32,814 nucleotides of DNA from an uncultured Eubacterium sp. (GCA_905236235.1 CAJOPA010000021.1:1-32814), one strand, 5' to 3'; numbered from the stretch's first letter, positions 1 through 7,068 are shown. Notes: generated from the sequence alone by a model not told the origin. A program made the numbers and translations.

Positions 1-11
1 GACTTGACCAA
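1..11 (+). rRNA. 23S rRNA, 3' terminus (partial)
   Basis: The first bases (gacttgacca) match the 3' end I recall for clostridial 23S rRNA, which closes with a GAGGACTTGACCA-like sequence. A 9-bp perfect hairpin (17-25 with 33-41) and a GTTTTGAAGGTA-like spacer follow, as is common after 23S genes in this group, and then tRNA genes. Only about 10 bases are inside the window, so the assignment rests on a short match and context. No 5S gene fits in the 80 bp before tRNA-Asp. Confidence 0.5.
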
Positions 12-91
12 AAGGAGTGAGAATGATTCAACCATTCTCACAGTTCAAGAGTCAACTCTGCTGTATGAAGTTTTGAAGGTACGGAAATCAT

Positions 92-165
92 GGCCTCGTG
101 GCTCAGTTGGTTAGAGCGCCGCCCTGTCACGGCGGAGGTCGCGGGTTCGAGTCCCGCCGGGGTCG
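92..165 (+). tRNA. tRNA-Asp (anticodon GTC)
   Basis: Cloverleaf with acceptor GGCCTCG pairing CGGGGTC (G-U pairs allowed) and discriminator G. The anticodon loop CTGTCAC gives GTC and the T-loop is GGTTCGAGTCC. The 3' CCA is not encoded. It is the first of five tandem tRNA genes downstream of the rRNA end and is probably cotranscribed with it. Confidence 0.95.
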
Positions 166-180
166 TTTTTAATATATTAT

Positions 181-253
181 GGGATCTTAGCTCAGCTGGG
201 AGAGCATCTGCCTTACAAGCAGAGGGTCATAGGTTCGAGCCCTATAGGTCCCA
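181..253 (+). tRNA. tRNA-Val (anticodon TAC)
   Basis: Acceptor GGGATCT pairs with AGGTCCC and the discriminator is A. The anticodon loop CTTACAA gives TAC. D-arm (GCTCAGCTGGGAGAGC) and T-arm (GGTTCGAGCC) are canonical. It lies 15 bp after tRNA-Asp. Confidence 0.95.
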
Positions 254-277
254 TTCTTCTTTCTTAAATATTGTTAT

Positions 278-359
278 GGGCAGGTTCCCGAGTGGCCAAA
301 GGGGACAGACTGTAAATCTGCTGCAACTTGCTTCGATGGTTCGAATCCATCCCTGCCCA
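278..359 (+). tRNA. tRNA-Tyr (anticodon GTA)
   Basis: Class II tRNA of 82 nt with a long variable arm (CTGCAACTTGCTTCG region). Acceptor GGGCAGG pairs with CCTGCCC and the discriminator is A. The anticodon loop CTGTAAA gives GTA. The T-arm is GGTTCGAATCC. Confidence 0.94.
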
Positions 360-411
360 TTACCGTTTGGGTTTTATAGGTCCGACGGTTTGTATTTTAA
401 ATTTATATTAT

Positions 412-485
412 CGCGGGGTAGAGCAGTCTGGAAGCTCGTCGGGCTCATAACCCGGAGGTCGTAGGTTCAAATCCTTCCCCCGCAA
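412..485 (+). tRNA. Initiator tRNA-fMet (anticodon CAT)
   Basis: CAT anticodon in loop CTCATAA. Two initiator hallmarks are visible: the first base C is unpaired against A at position 72 (CGCGGGG opposite CCCCGCA), and the anticodon stem carries three consecutive G-C pairs (GGG/CCC) next to the loop. The T-stem has one U-U mismatch (GTAGG against CCTTC). Confidence 0.92.
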
Positions 486-490
486 CGCAT

Positions 491-563
<73 letters not shown>

Positions 564-565
564 GG

Positions 566-593
566 AAGCACTCTCAAAAGAGGGTGCTTTTTT
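566..593 (+). terminator. Rho-independent terminator of the tRNA cluster
   Basis: A 10-bp stem AAGCACTCTC/GAGGGTGCTT (one G-T pair) around an AAAA loop is followed by a T-run. It sits 3 nt after tRNA-Phe. Confidence 0.88.
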
Positions 594-646
594 CTTTGGT
601 TATGATATATTAGATATGGGAAAAAGATGTTAAAGTGGGGGAGTTT

Positions 647-1336
647 ATGAAGGTATTTATTTTTAATCGTGATGAACGAGAAAGTAAGGAACTTTCCGAT
701 ATCATTAAGGAAATCAAAAGTGTTTCGCAGATTCGACGGTCCGAATGTTGTGATGCGACGATATGCCACCTTGGGGAAAATTTTTATGATGTGGTGTTTG
801 TCGATGTATTACCGGATGACGAAGAAGTTCTGCGGATGTTAAATATTCTCAATACGAATTATAAAAAACCTATTATCATTGTGACATCTGCAGATTATCA
901 TGGATTTAAAAGGGCGGCCGGCTATGCAGTTGATTATATTGCTAAGCCGTTTTCAAGAGAGGATATACATGCGTCATTGAATAAAGCTGCAGATATTTTT
1001 ACGGACTATCAATTTTCGGTTTTCTTTGATGGGAATGAGCATGTTCTGCATTATGGCGAAATAGAATTTCTTGAAGCAAAATTGCATAATTTGATTATTC
1101 ATACTCGTTCAAATCAAGAATATATGGTGCGAGAATCCATAAGTTCGTTTGTAGGAAAGCATAATCTTCCGTTTTTAGTTCGGTGCCATAAGAGTTTTTT
1201 CGTAAATATATATTATGTGCAAACGGTAGAGGACAATGCGATTTTAATGAGATCCGAAAATCGTGTTCCTCTCTCTCGTAAATATCGCAAAGAATCGTTT
1301 TATCCTGTTTTTAATCAAATTGTGGATCGTTATTGA
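647..1336 (+). CDS. LytTR-family response regulator
   Basis: Two-component DNA-binding regulator of 229 aa. Residues 1-115 form a CheY-like receiver with phosphoacceptor D53 in the FVDV strand, T80/S81, and K100 in the AKPF motif. The N-terminal acidic pair is degenerate (D9-E10). Residues about 125-229 are a LytTR domain (EIEFLEAKLHNLIIHT, then FVRCHKSFFVN-like strands, closing with SRKYR). An in-frame GTG at 635 overlaps the GGGGGAG ribosome-binding site, so ATG 647 is preferred. No histidine kinase gene lies beside it. A tandem direct repeat of LytTR-operator geometry lies just downstream in front of the ABC operon, which suggests that operon is its target. AT-rich codon use differs from the GC-richer genes further right. 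Confidence 0.88.
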   Translation: MKVFIFNRDERESKELSDIIKEIKSVSQIRRSECCDATICHLGENFYDVVFVDVLPDDEEVLRMLNILNTNYKKPIIIVTSADYHGFKRAAGYAVDYIAKPFSREDIHASLNKAADIFTDYQFSVFFDGNEHVLHYGEIEFLEAKLHNLIIHTRSNQEYMVRESISSFVGKHNLPFLVRCHKSFFVNIYYVQTVEDNAILMRSENRVPLSRKYRKESFYPVFNQIVDRY

Positions 1337-1370
1337 ATGTTTGAGATATAGTGCAAACGCGCCTCTCCAT

Positions 1371-1402
1371 GACCTGTTATGTCATAAAAACGACCTGTTG
1401 TG
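1371..1402 (+). promoter_or_regulatory. Candidate LytTR operator: two 11-bp direct repeats
   Basis: GACCTGTTATG at 1371-1381 and GACCTGTTGTG at 1392-1402 differ at one position and start exactly 21 bp apart, two helical turns. LytTR proteins such as AgrA and ComE are known to bind paired direct repeats of about 9 bp with 12-13 bp spacing just upstream of the -35 box. The second repeat here ends 9 bp before the -35 at 1412. The core is not a perfect match to the published consensus, so binding by the adjacent regulator is inferred from geometry and position. Confidence 0.6.
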
Positions 1403-1411
1403 CCAAACCTA

Positions 1412-1440
1412 TTGAAAAATAAAAAGCCGTTTTTTATAAT
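1412..1440 (+). promoter_or_regulatory. Promoter of the peptide/ABC-transporter operon
   Basis: TTGAAA (-35, 1412-1417), a 17-nt spacer and TATAAT (-10, 1435-1440). Both boxes and the spacing are near ideal for the housekeeping sigma factor. It lies directly downstream of the tandem repeats at 1371-1402. Confidence 0.75.
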
Positions 1441-1494
1441 GAGGGCGTCCAACACAAAGGACTGACTGACACAGAAGAGAAAGGGGAGAAGGCG

Positions 1495-1652
1495 ATGAAA
1501 GTAAAAAAGTGTGGCGTTCTTACGCATATCCCGCGGTAACTTATGGTCAATATTCCTGCAGTGGGTATGTTGCAACGTATACGAGATAATATGTAGGCCC
1601 TTGGGTTGGACAGATAAAGAAAAACCGGATAGCGTATGGGGGCGCATATTTT
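1495..1652 (+). pseudogene. Damaged short peptide reading frame (possible bacteriocin-like precursor)
   Basis: A strong ribosome-binding site (AAAGGGGAGAAGG) precedes ATG 1495, which opens only a 14-codon frame (MKVKKCGVLTHIPR) ending at TAA 1537. The -1 frame, equivalent to one extra A in the A6 run at 1503-1508, gives a tyrosine-rich peptide (VWRSYAYPAVTYGQYSC..., then GYVATYTR). After a TAA at 1587 this frame continues as YVGPWVGQIKKNRIAYGGAY straight into the permease start at 1653. Aromatic, Gly-rich composition beside a LytTR regulator and an ABC exporter is typical of bacteriocin or signal-peptide loci. Spacing of Ser-Tyr-x-x-Pro and the Trp/Gly tail faintly recalls lactococcin 972-like peptides. 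No secretion signal is visible. The function is a guess; the lesions are read directly from the sequence. Confidence 0.35.
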
Positions 1653-2780
1653 ATGAATAAAAATGATTTTAGGTTATTGAAAGCAGCACCGGTAACGATG
1701 GGTATTTTATTGGCATTGTTATTAGGGGCTGTTATTTATTCCTTTTACCAAATGGTAGCTGTTCCGGCGGGTGGATCGCTCTATTTATCAGCCTTTTTGA
1801 CGTTTTCCCAGCGAACAAGTGTAGTATTCTTTTTGGGCTTTTCGTTTGCGACGTTTGAGTTTTTGTATTTGGAAAAAGCATCTCATTTACAGGAAACCCT
1901 GATCGGGAGGAAGGCCTATTGGGAAGGAAAGATATGGAAAAAAATCCTGCTAATGATGGGGATCTCCATTCTATTTTCCTTTGTACAATATGGGCTTTGG
2001 ATGATGGCATTTGCGTCTTTTGGTGTGCTTAAAGGGAAGGTTGCAGGATTCTTTTTGTTGGTTTTGATCATCAATTATATTTTGCCTTCGTTTGTGGCCG
2101 TGCTTTTTGGAGGCCTGTTGGCACTTCTCTTGGAGAACCGGATTGTGGCGTATTTGCTGTCGCTGATTTTCGTGTTTTTTATGCTTCCGTTTGCGAAGCT
2201 ATGGGCGGCAATGTTTGTGATCCGTACGGGAGAATCCTCTTTTGATCTTATGAGGATTGTGGATTTCTTTGATATCTGCGCACAAAACCTGGACAGTGCA
2301 ACCGATTTACAATATGGCGTTCCGATAGAGATTAGCCGGTGGTATCTGGCATTGTTCTGGATTGCATTTCTTGCCGGAGCTATATTCTTAAAAACTGCGC
2401 AGAGAAAATCGAAGCGCATCCTCATGGTGGTACCGCTTTTATGCTGCGTGGTTGGCATGGTCGGATTTTTAAGGATGGGTGGCGACAGTGTCGTTCGGTA
2501 TGACACACGACTGCACGGGATCATGACGGGGGATATTGAGACATACGATCTGCAGGATCCGCAGGAGGCGACATTTAGCGTTGATGCATATGACATGCAG
2601 ATTAAAGTCAGGTCGCGTCTGTATGCGGATGTGTCTATGACAATCTCTCAAACGGAAAAAACTGATACTTATTTGTTTACTTTATACCATGGGTATAAAG
2701 TAAACGAAGTTTTGGACGGCGAAGGAATGCTCTGTCTTATCAAAGAACCGGGGATTATCTGGATGTTACAGCTAATCTAA
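1653..2780 (+). CDS. ABC-2-type permease, N-terminal membrane half (frameshifted gene)
   Basis: Membrane part of an ABC exporter permease, 375 aa before the premature TAA. About seven hydrophobic segments are visible (residues about 14-36, 52-70, 92-118, 127-158, 165-190, 225-245, 252-272). A soluble, presumably extracytoplasmic segment begins after that. The reading frame breaks near 2726: past GAAGGA the homologous text continues in the -1 frame (NALSYQRTGDYLDVTANLKE), joining the frame at 2804-3658. The last 19 or so residues of this ORF are therefore out-of-frame artefact. The combined product of about 669 residues resembles permeases that carry an M1-aminopeptidase-like extracellular domain. 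The downstream ATPase and second permease are its expected partners. Confidence 0.75.
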   Translation: MNKNDFRLLKAAPVTMGILLALLLGAVIYSFYQMVAVPAGGSLYLSAFLTFSQRTSVVFFLGFSFATFEFLYLEKASHLQETLIGRKAYWEGKIWKKILLMMGISILFSFVQYGLWMMAFASFGVLKGKVAGFFLLVLIINYILPSFVAVLFGGLLALLLENRIVAYLLSLIFVFFMLPFAKLWAAMFVIRTGESSFDLMRIVDFFDICAQNLDSATDLQYGVPIEISRWYLALFWIAFLAGAIFLKTAQRKSKRILMVVPLLCCVVGMVGFLRMGGDSVVRYDTRLHGIMTGDIETYDLQDPQEATFSVDAYDMQIKVRSRLYADVSMTISQTEKTDTYLFTLYHGYKVNEVLDGEGMLCLIKEPGIIWMLQLI

Positions 2781-2803
2781 AGGAGGGCAATGAGGTTATC
2801 CGC

Positions 2804-3658
2804 GTGATCTATGAGGGAAGCGGAAACCGGTATTACAGCAACTATCAGGGAATCGCCCTTATGGGATACTTTGCATGGTATCCGAGGGCAGGGCATTTGC
2901 AGATATTTGAGTTGCAGTCAGCTCTTACCAGGACCAATATATCCGAAACGTCATCGAAGTTTCATCTTGCAGCGGATATCAAGGGAGAGTATATGACGAA
3001 CTTAAATGCCGTGGGCGAGGACGAATATGAGGGACAAACCAATGGCGTAACCGTTCTTTCGGGTTTGATGCAGCAGATGACGGTAGGGGATATCAGGTAT
3101 TGCTGTCCTGTGATGATTGCTGATGAAATTGCAAACTATGATTTAAAGGGGAGAGTTGCGGTCGCCGAGGATTATCTTGCCGGAGACTTGCAGGTGAATA
3201 CAGACTTGTGTATGACCGTTGCCTCGACGATCGCGGATTATAACGGAGCAAATGACGCATTTGCAGCGCTTGCGGACCATACGCTGATGAGAGAAGATGG
3301 GGCTTTGGTATGTGATATGATCATGTCGAAAGTGAAAGCGAGAGAAGGTACAAAAGAGCTTTATACGTGTCTGTCTGCTTATCCCTTTGCTATGGAAGGC
3401 CCGACAGAGGAAGTGGAAAAGCCGGCATATGAAGATGTTCTTTTCTTCATCCTGTACGACAGATCAGATGAAGAATACAATAGGGGCTTTCCGCTTGCGC
3501 ATGAAGCGTATTATCAGCTTTTCGAATACCAGGTCAACACCCTTGGCGAGAAGGCTGTATTTCAGGCCTGCTACGAGTATTTAAACAGTGATTCCGACGT
3601 GAATGAAGTGGATTTTCTTTATAATCTGGACGTGGATAATGGGGGGAAAACGGAATGA
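2804..3658 (+). CDS. ABC permease, C-terminal extracellular M1-peptidase-like half (frameshifted part)
   Basis: Continuation of the permease in the -1 frame. Open frame extends upstream of GTG 2804 to the break near 2726, and no credible start with a ribosome-binding site exists, so this is probably not an independent gene. The segment YEGSGNRYYSNYQGIALMGY followed by FAWYPRAG resembles the beta-domain to catalytic-domain junction of M1-like permease fusions. I see no HExxH zinc motif, so peptidase activity is not supported. Its stop overlaps the ATPase start by 4 nt (ATGA at 3655), the sign of translational coupling in one operon. Unless the base is a sequencing error, the permease is inactive. 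Confidence 0.7.
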   Translation: MIYEGSGNRYYSNYQGIALMGYFAWYPRAGHLQIFELQSALTRTNISETSSKFHLAADIKGEYMTNLNAVGEDEYEGQTNGVTVLSGLMQQMTVGDIRYCCPVMIADEIANYDLKGRVAVAEDYLAGDLQVNTDLCMTVASTIADYNGANDAFAALADHTLMREDGALVCDMIMSKVKAREGTKELYTCLSAYPFAMEGPTEEVEKPAYEDVLFFILYDRSDEEYNRGFPLAHEAYYQLFEYQVNTLGEKAVFQACYEYLNSDSDVNEVDFLYNLDVDNGGKTE

Positions 3659-4491
3659 TACAAATACGGGAATTGGATTATACCATCAATAAAAAGCATA
3701 TATTAAAAAATCTTTCCATGGAGCTTAAAGAGGGCGTCTATGGACTGTTGGGGCCAAACGGTGCCGGTAAAACAACGCTGATGCGGTGCATGACGGGGAT
3801 CTATTCCCCGCCCAAAGGAAAGATCTTCTTTGAAGGAAAGGACATTTGCCAAAGCGACCAGTTGCAGAAAAACACCGGATATCTGCCGCAGCAATTTGGA
3901 ATGTACAAAGGACTGAAACTCTCGGAGATGCTGGAGATCTTTGCGGAGTTTAAGGATGTGCCGGGGCAGGAGTTGGAAAGTGAAGTCGCGCGGTGCCTGG
4001 AGATCGCCGGGCTTGAAGAGAGGCGGGAAGACAAGGTCAAAAGCCTATCCGGCGGGATGGTGCGACGCATGGGGATCGCGCAGGCGTTTATGGGAAATCC
4101 CAAGGTAGTAATCCTGGATGAACCGACCGCCGGGCTCGACCCGGAGGAGAGGCTTCGTTTTAAGCGTGTGATCCATGCGCAGAACGGGAAAGGCACGATC
4201 CTGCTTTCCACACATATCGTGGAAGATGTTGCCGCGCTGTGCGATCGTATTATCATTTTAAATAAGGGAGAGGTTGTCGCGGAAGGGACGCTTCAGGAGA
4301 TTGCGGACTTTGCAAAGGAGCGGGTGTATCTGGTGCCGGCAGAAAAAGAGGGCGAGCTTACAGGGGAATATATTGTCTCGCGGACGGAGCAGGAAACGCT
4401 GCGTGTCTTGTCAAACGACAAGCAACCTGGCGAATTGGACGAGCCAACCGTGGAGGATGGATACCTGTGTAAGATAAGGGGGTTTGCATGA
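3655..4491 (+). CDS. ABC transporter ATP-binding protein (ABC-2 exporter type)
   Basis: Cytoplasmic ATPase of 278 aa that should power export through the flanking permeases. Walker A GPNGAGKTT at residues 33-41, Q-loop near Q79-Q80, signature LSGGM at 131-135, Walker B VVILDEP at 151-157, D-loop AGLD and switch His in STH (H187) are all intact. The C-terminal 70 residues are a variable accessory segment, as in DrrA/CcmA-like exporters. It overlaps both neighbours by 4 nt (3655-3658 and 4488-4491). The intact, conserved ATPase contrasts with the broken permease upstream. The substrate cannot be read from the sequence; a peptide or lipid is possible. Confidence 0.9.
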   Translation: MIQIRELDYTINKKHILKNLSMELKEGVYGLLGPNGAGKTTLMRCMTGIYSPPKGKIFFEGKDICQSDQLQKNTGYLPQQFGMYKGLKLSEMLEIFAEFKDVPGQELESEVARCLEIAGLEERREDKVKSLSGGMVRRMGIAQAFMGNPKVVILDEPTAGLDPEERLRFKRVIHAQNGKGTILLSTHIVEDVAALCDRIIILNKGEVVAEGTLQEIADFAKERVYLVPAEKEGELTGEYIVSRTEQETLRVLSNDKQPGELDEPTVEDGYLCKIRGFA

Positions 4492-5162
4492 AAACCGTAA
4501 GGTTAACCATGTTGTCATTAAAGGCCGGCGGGAAAACTTATTTTTTGCCGCCGGTGATTGTCCTGGTCCTCGTGCCGGTTTTGTGCCGGCGTTTCATCAT
4601 CTATTATGGGGGAAGTCCGGAAGGATATATCGGGGCATCGAATATGATGCAGCAACTGATCCCGCTGTTGGCGGTCTGGTGGATCATGATCCTGACGCAG
4701 GAGATCATTGACGGGCCGGGCAGGGAGGTTTATCTGTTTTGTGATCCGGGATGCCGTAAAACGCTTCGGCAATGCGCGGTTATTTTTTTATGGTATCTGG
4801 TGCATATCGCGGTGGCGATGCTTCTTGTTTGTACCGTGATGCCTTCGGTGGGATGGATCTTTTTGGAACTTGCGCTGCAGAGCCTGTTTTTTGTGGGGTT
4901 CTATCTGCTCATCGGCGCGTTGCTTCGCAAAACCGGAGCGGCTCTTTTATTGCTGATGTTGTACTACGTGGTCATGGCGTATATGGACCAGACGACGAAG
5001 CCGTGGTTAAAGGCGATCAATGTGTATAATCTGGGGGAGATCGCAAATGCGCATATCCTCCGTACCCATAGTGTGTGGGTTGGCGCAGTCGGATTCGTCA
5101 TGGCGATCCTTGGGTGGTGGTTGCTGCGTCACCCTATCATGCATTCTTCTTCCAATGTTTAA
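4488..5162 (+). CDS. ABC-2-type permease, second subunit
   Basis: Integral membrane protein of 224 aa with about six hydrophobic segments (residues about 20-35, 55-75, 90-120, 122-145, 150-168, 195-215). It has no ATP-binding or enzymatic motif. Start ATG 4488 overlaps the ATPase stop (ATGA), so translation is coupled and it is probably the second membrane component of this exporter. Its 3' end overlaps the 3' end of the leftward LysR gene by 26 bp, leaving no room for a terminator between them. The substrate is unknown. Confidence 0.75.
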   Translation: MKTVRLTMLSLKAGGKTYFLPPVIVLVLVPVLCRRFIIYYGGSPEGYIGASNMMQQLIPLLAVWWIMILTQEIIDGPGREVYLFCDPGCRKTLRQCAVIFLWYLVHIAVAMLLVCTVMPSVGWIFLELALQSLFFVGFYLLIGALLRKTGAALLLLMLYYVVMAYMDQTTKPWLKAINVYNLGEIANAHILRTHSVWVGAVGFVMAILGWWLLRHPIMHSSSNV

Positions 5163-6045
5163 AAAAGCGTCGCGTGATCTCTAAGAAAACGCGCTCCGGC
5201 TCGGTCAGATCCCGGTCGGCAGGGTAGCAGATATAGCTGGTGGGGATGGCGCTCGGAATATTGGGGATATGATAAAAGTCTCCAAGGAGCGGATTGTTTT
5301 GTGCCTGCCCCAGGAAGGTGACGAGTGCTCCCTGGCCGGTGGCGCACAGCTGGGCCATGGCGGAGGTGCTGCCGGTGACAGGCAAAAAATCCGGACGAAA
5401 ATCATTTTTTTCAAAAACCAGATCCGCAAGGTGCTCCAACGGCGTATGCTGCATACGTATGAAGGGGCATTTTTCGATGGCGCTGAGATCTCCTTTTTGG
5501 GCAGCCTCCTTGTGGGCCTTCCAGCCGGCGCCGTAGACCTTTTCCAAGAGGGAATCCTTTACGCAGATGATCAGCTCGTCGGAGAAGAGATTCTCACACT
5601 TGTAGCCGCGTAGTTCCCTGGCGCTGATCAGGATGGAAATGCTGCGCGGAATGTCCTCGAGCGGCGAAAACTCCCGCGTGGTGATCAGGACGTTGGGGCA
5701 TTTCTTAAGGAATAATTCCACCAAAGCCGGGATGAAATCCGGCGTACCGTAGTCCACGCAACCGACGATCAGGGTGTCGGGGGTCTGACCCTTGATGATG
5801 GCAAGCTCTTTGTCCATGCGGTCCAAGGACGCAAGGATCTCCGAGGACGTCTGATAAAAGACGCGGCCGGCCTGGGTTAAGGTCAGGGGATTGTCGCGGT
5901 GAAACAGCGTGACACCCAGTTCCTTTTCCAGCTTGCGGATATTTTCACTTAAAGATTGTTGTGAGATATAGAGTTTGCGTGCGGCAGCGCCCATGGTGCC
6001 CATTTCGCAGACCGTGAGAAAGTATTGGCAGTTTCGAAAATTCAT
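5137..6045 (-). CDS. LysR-family transcriptional regulator
   Basis: Regulator of 302 aa. An N-terminal winged helix-turn-helix occupies residues 1-60 (FRNCQYFLTVCEMGTMGAAA, then RKLYISQQSLSENIRKLEKE). A periplasmic-binding-like effector domain spans about 90-295 (DTLIVGCVDYGTPDFIPALV at its start). The start at 6045 follows a GGGGGG-rich ribosome-binding site. A TTGTGT-17-TATGAT promoter lies upstream at 6075-6103. It is divergent from the alpha/beta hydrolase at 6196, the classic LysR arrangement, so that gene is the most likely target. The effector cannot be told from the sequence. Confidence 0.92.
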   Translation of the reverse strand: MNFRNCQYFLTVCEMGTMGAAARKLYISQQSLSENIRKLEKELGVTLFHRDNPLTLTQAGRVFYQTSSEILASLDRMDKELAIIKGQTPDTLIVGCVDYGTPDFIPALVELFLKKCPNVLITTREFSPLEDIPRSISILISARELRGYKCENLFSDELIICVKDSLLEKVYGAGWKAHKEAAQKGDLSAIEKCPFIRMQHTPLEHLADLVFEKNDFRPDFLPVTGSTSAMAQLCATGQGALVTFLGQAQNNPLLGDFYHIPNIPSAIPTSYICYPADRDLTEPERVFLEITRRFFKHWKKNA

Positions 6046-6074
6046 AGGATCCCCCCCCGTGTTCCTTTTTTCTC

Positions 6075-6103
6075 ATCATAGCAGAGGCAATCCGGGCACA
6101 CAA
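6075..6103 (-). promoter_or_regulatory. Promoter of the LysR gene
   Basis: Read on the minus strand: TTGTGT (-35), a 17-nt spacer and TATGAT (-10, five of six consensus bases). It ends 29 bp before the LysR start codon, leaving a short leader with a G-rich ribosome-binding site. Confidence 0.5.
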
Positions 6104-6139
6104 GTATTTGCTTGCCGATTCAAGACTTTTTCGTGCTTG

Positions 6140-6168
6140 TTGTCAGTAAAAAAATCATGGTACCATGA
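6140..6168 (+). promoter_or_regulatory. Promoter of the alpha/beta hydrolase with overlapping palindrome
   Basis: TTGTCA at 6140-6145 and a TG-extended -10 (TGGTACCAT, 6158-6166) lie 30-56 bp before ATG 6196. A perfect 14-bp palindrome TCATGGTACCATGA (6155-6168) covers the -10 box, a natural place for a repressor or LysR contact. The spacer of 15 nt is short, which an extended -10 can tolerate. Confidence 0.4.
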
Positions 6169-6195
6169 AGAAAAGAAGCGAAAAGGAGGCATACC

Positions 6196-7068
6196 ATGCC
6201 AAGTAAAGAATTTCAAAATCGTCCGGGCAGTGTTTGGGAGCGATACTCTTTTGACGGGAAGCCTTTTGACGTGATCCGGAAGGAAATGGAAGAGCTGGCG
6301 ATCGCCGGGGTGAAAACTTATCCGGATGTGACCTGGGAGGAGGGAAACGCCGGTACGATCTGCGGTAAATGGATCCGCCCGGCAGAGCCCAACGGCAAAT
6401 TGATCTATTATGTTCACGGGGGAGGATTTACGACAGGTTCCTCCGGGATCCCACTTCCGTTTTTGATGGAGGTGGCACATCGACTGGGTGTGACTTGCTT
6501 TTCGGCGGACTACCGTTTGGCCCCGGAGGAGCCGTTCCCGGCGGCGCCGGAGGATGTGTATGCGGGATACCTGGCGTTATTGGATATGGGCTATGCCCCC
6601 GGGGATATGATCCTTAGCGGAGAATTCGCCGGAGGGACGTTGGTGTTGGATGTTCCGCTTTTGGCAAAGAGGGACGGCGTGCCGGTGCCGGCGGGTATCG
6701 TTGCCATGTCACCGGTGACGGATATGACGCAGGTGTTAAATGAGACGGTACTCGAAGGCTTGGATGATCCGGACGAATTGTTTAAGATCTATGCGCCCGG
6801 GTACGATAAGGCGGACCCCATCGTATCGCCGGCGCTGGGCGACCTTAAGGACTATCCCGTCACGTTTCTGATCGCGGGAGGTGCGGAGACGCTGATGCAG
6901 GATACGCTTATTTTTGCGACGGCTGCAGCCAAGGCCGGAAATGACGTGCGGATCCATATCGGAAAAGATATGATCCATACGTACCCATTGGATTTTTGGG
7001 ATTATCCAGAGGCGATGACGGCATTTGAGGAGATCGTGTTGTTTATCCGCCAGATCCTGGCATTGTAG
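6196..7068 (+). CDS. Alpha/beta hydrolase (HSL/esterase family), nucleophile Ser replaced
   Basis: Alpha/beta-hydrolase of the hormone-sensitive-lipase type, 290 aa. The oxyanion-hole motif HGGGF is at 74-78, SADYRLAPEEPFPAAPED at 103-120, a Glu in the acid position at E231 (GGAETL) and the general base His at H261 (DMIHTYP). The nucleophile elbow, normally GESAGG, reads GEFAGG, with Phe (codon TTC, 6625-6627) at residue 144. A single C-to-T change from TCC would explain it. As written the protein should not be a classical esterase. It may be a recently inactivated enzyme, a binding pseudoenzyme or a base-call error. The start has an AAAAGGAGGC ribosome-binding site. It is divergent from the LysR gene, which may control it. 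Confidence 0.88.
   Translation: MPSKEFQNRPGSVWERYSFDGKPFDVIRKEMEELAIAGVKTYPDVTWEEGNAGTICGKWIRPAEPNGKLIYYVHGGGFTTGSSGIPLPFLMEVAHRLGVTCFSADYRLAPEEPFPAAPEDVYAGYLALLDMGYAPGDMILSGEFAGGTLVLDVPLLAKRDGVPVPAGIVAMSPVTDMTQVLNETVLEGLDDPDELFKIYAPGYDKADPIVSPALGDLKDYPVTFLIAGGAETLMQDTLIFATAAAKAGNDVRIHIGKDMIHTYPLDFWDYPEAMTAFEEIVLFIRQILAL

Noticed and set aside
90-464. Open frame of 124 codons across the tRNA cluster
   Set aside because: It runs through four tRNA genes and has no ribosome-binding site; it is a chance frame.
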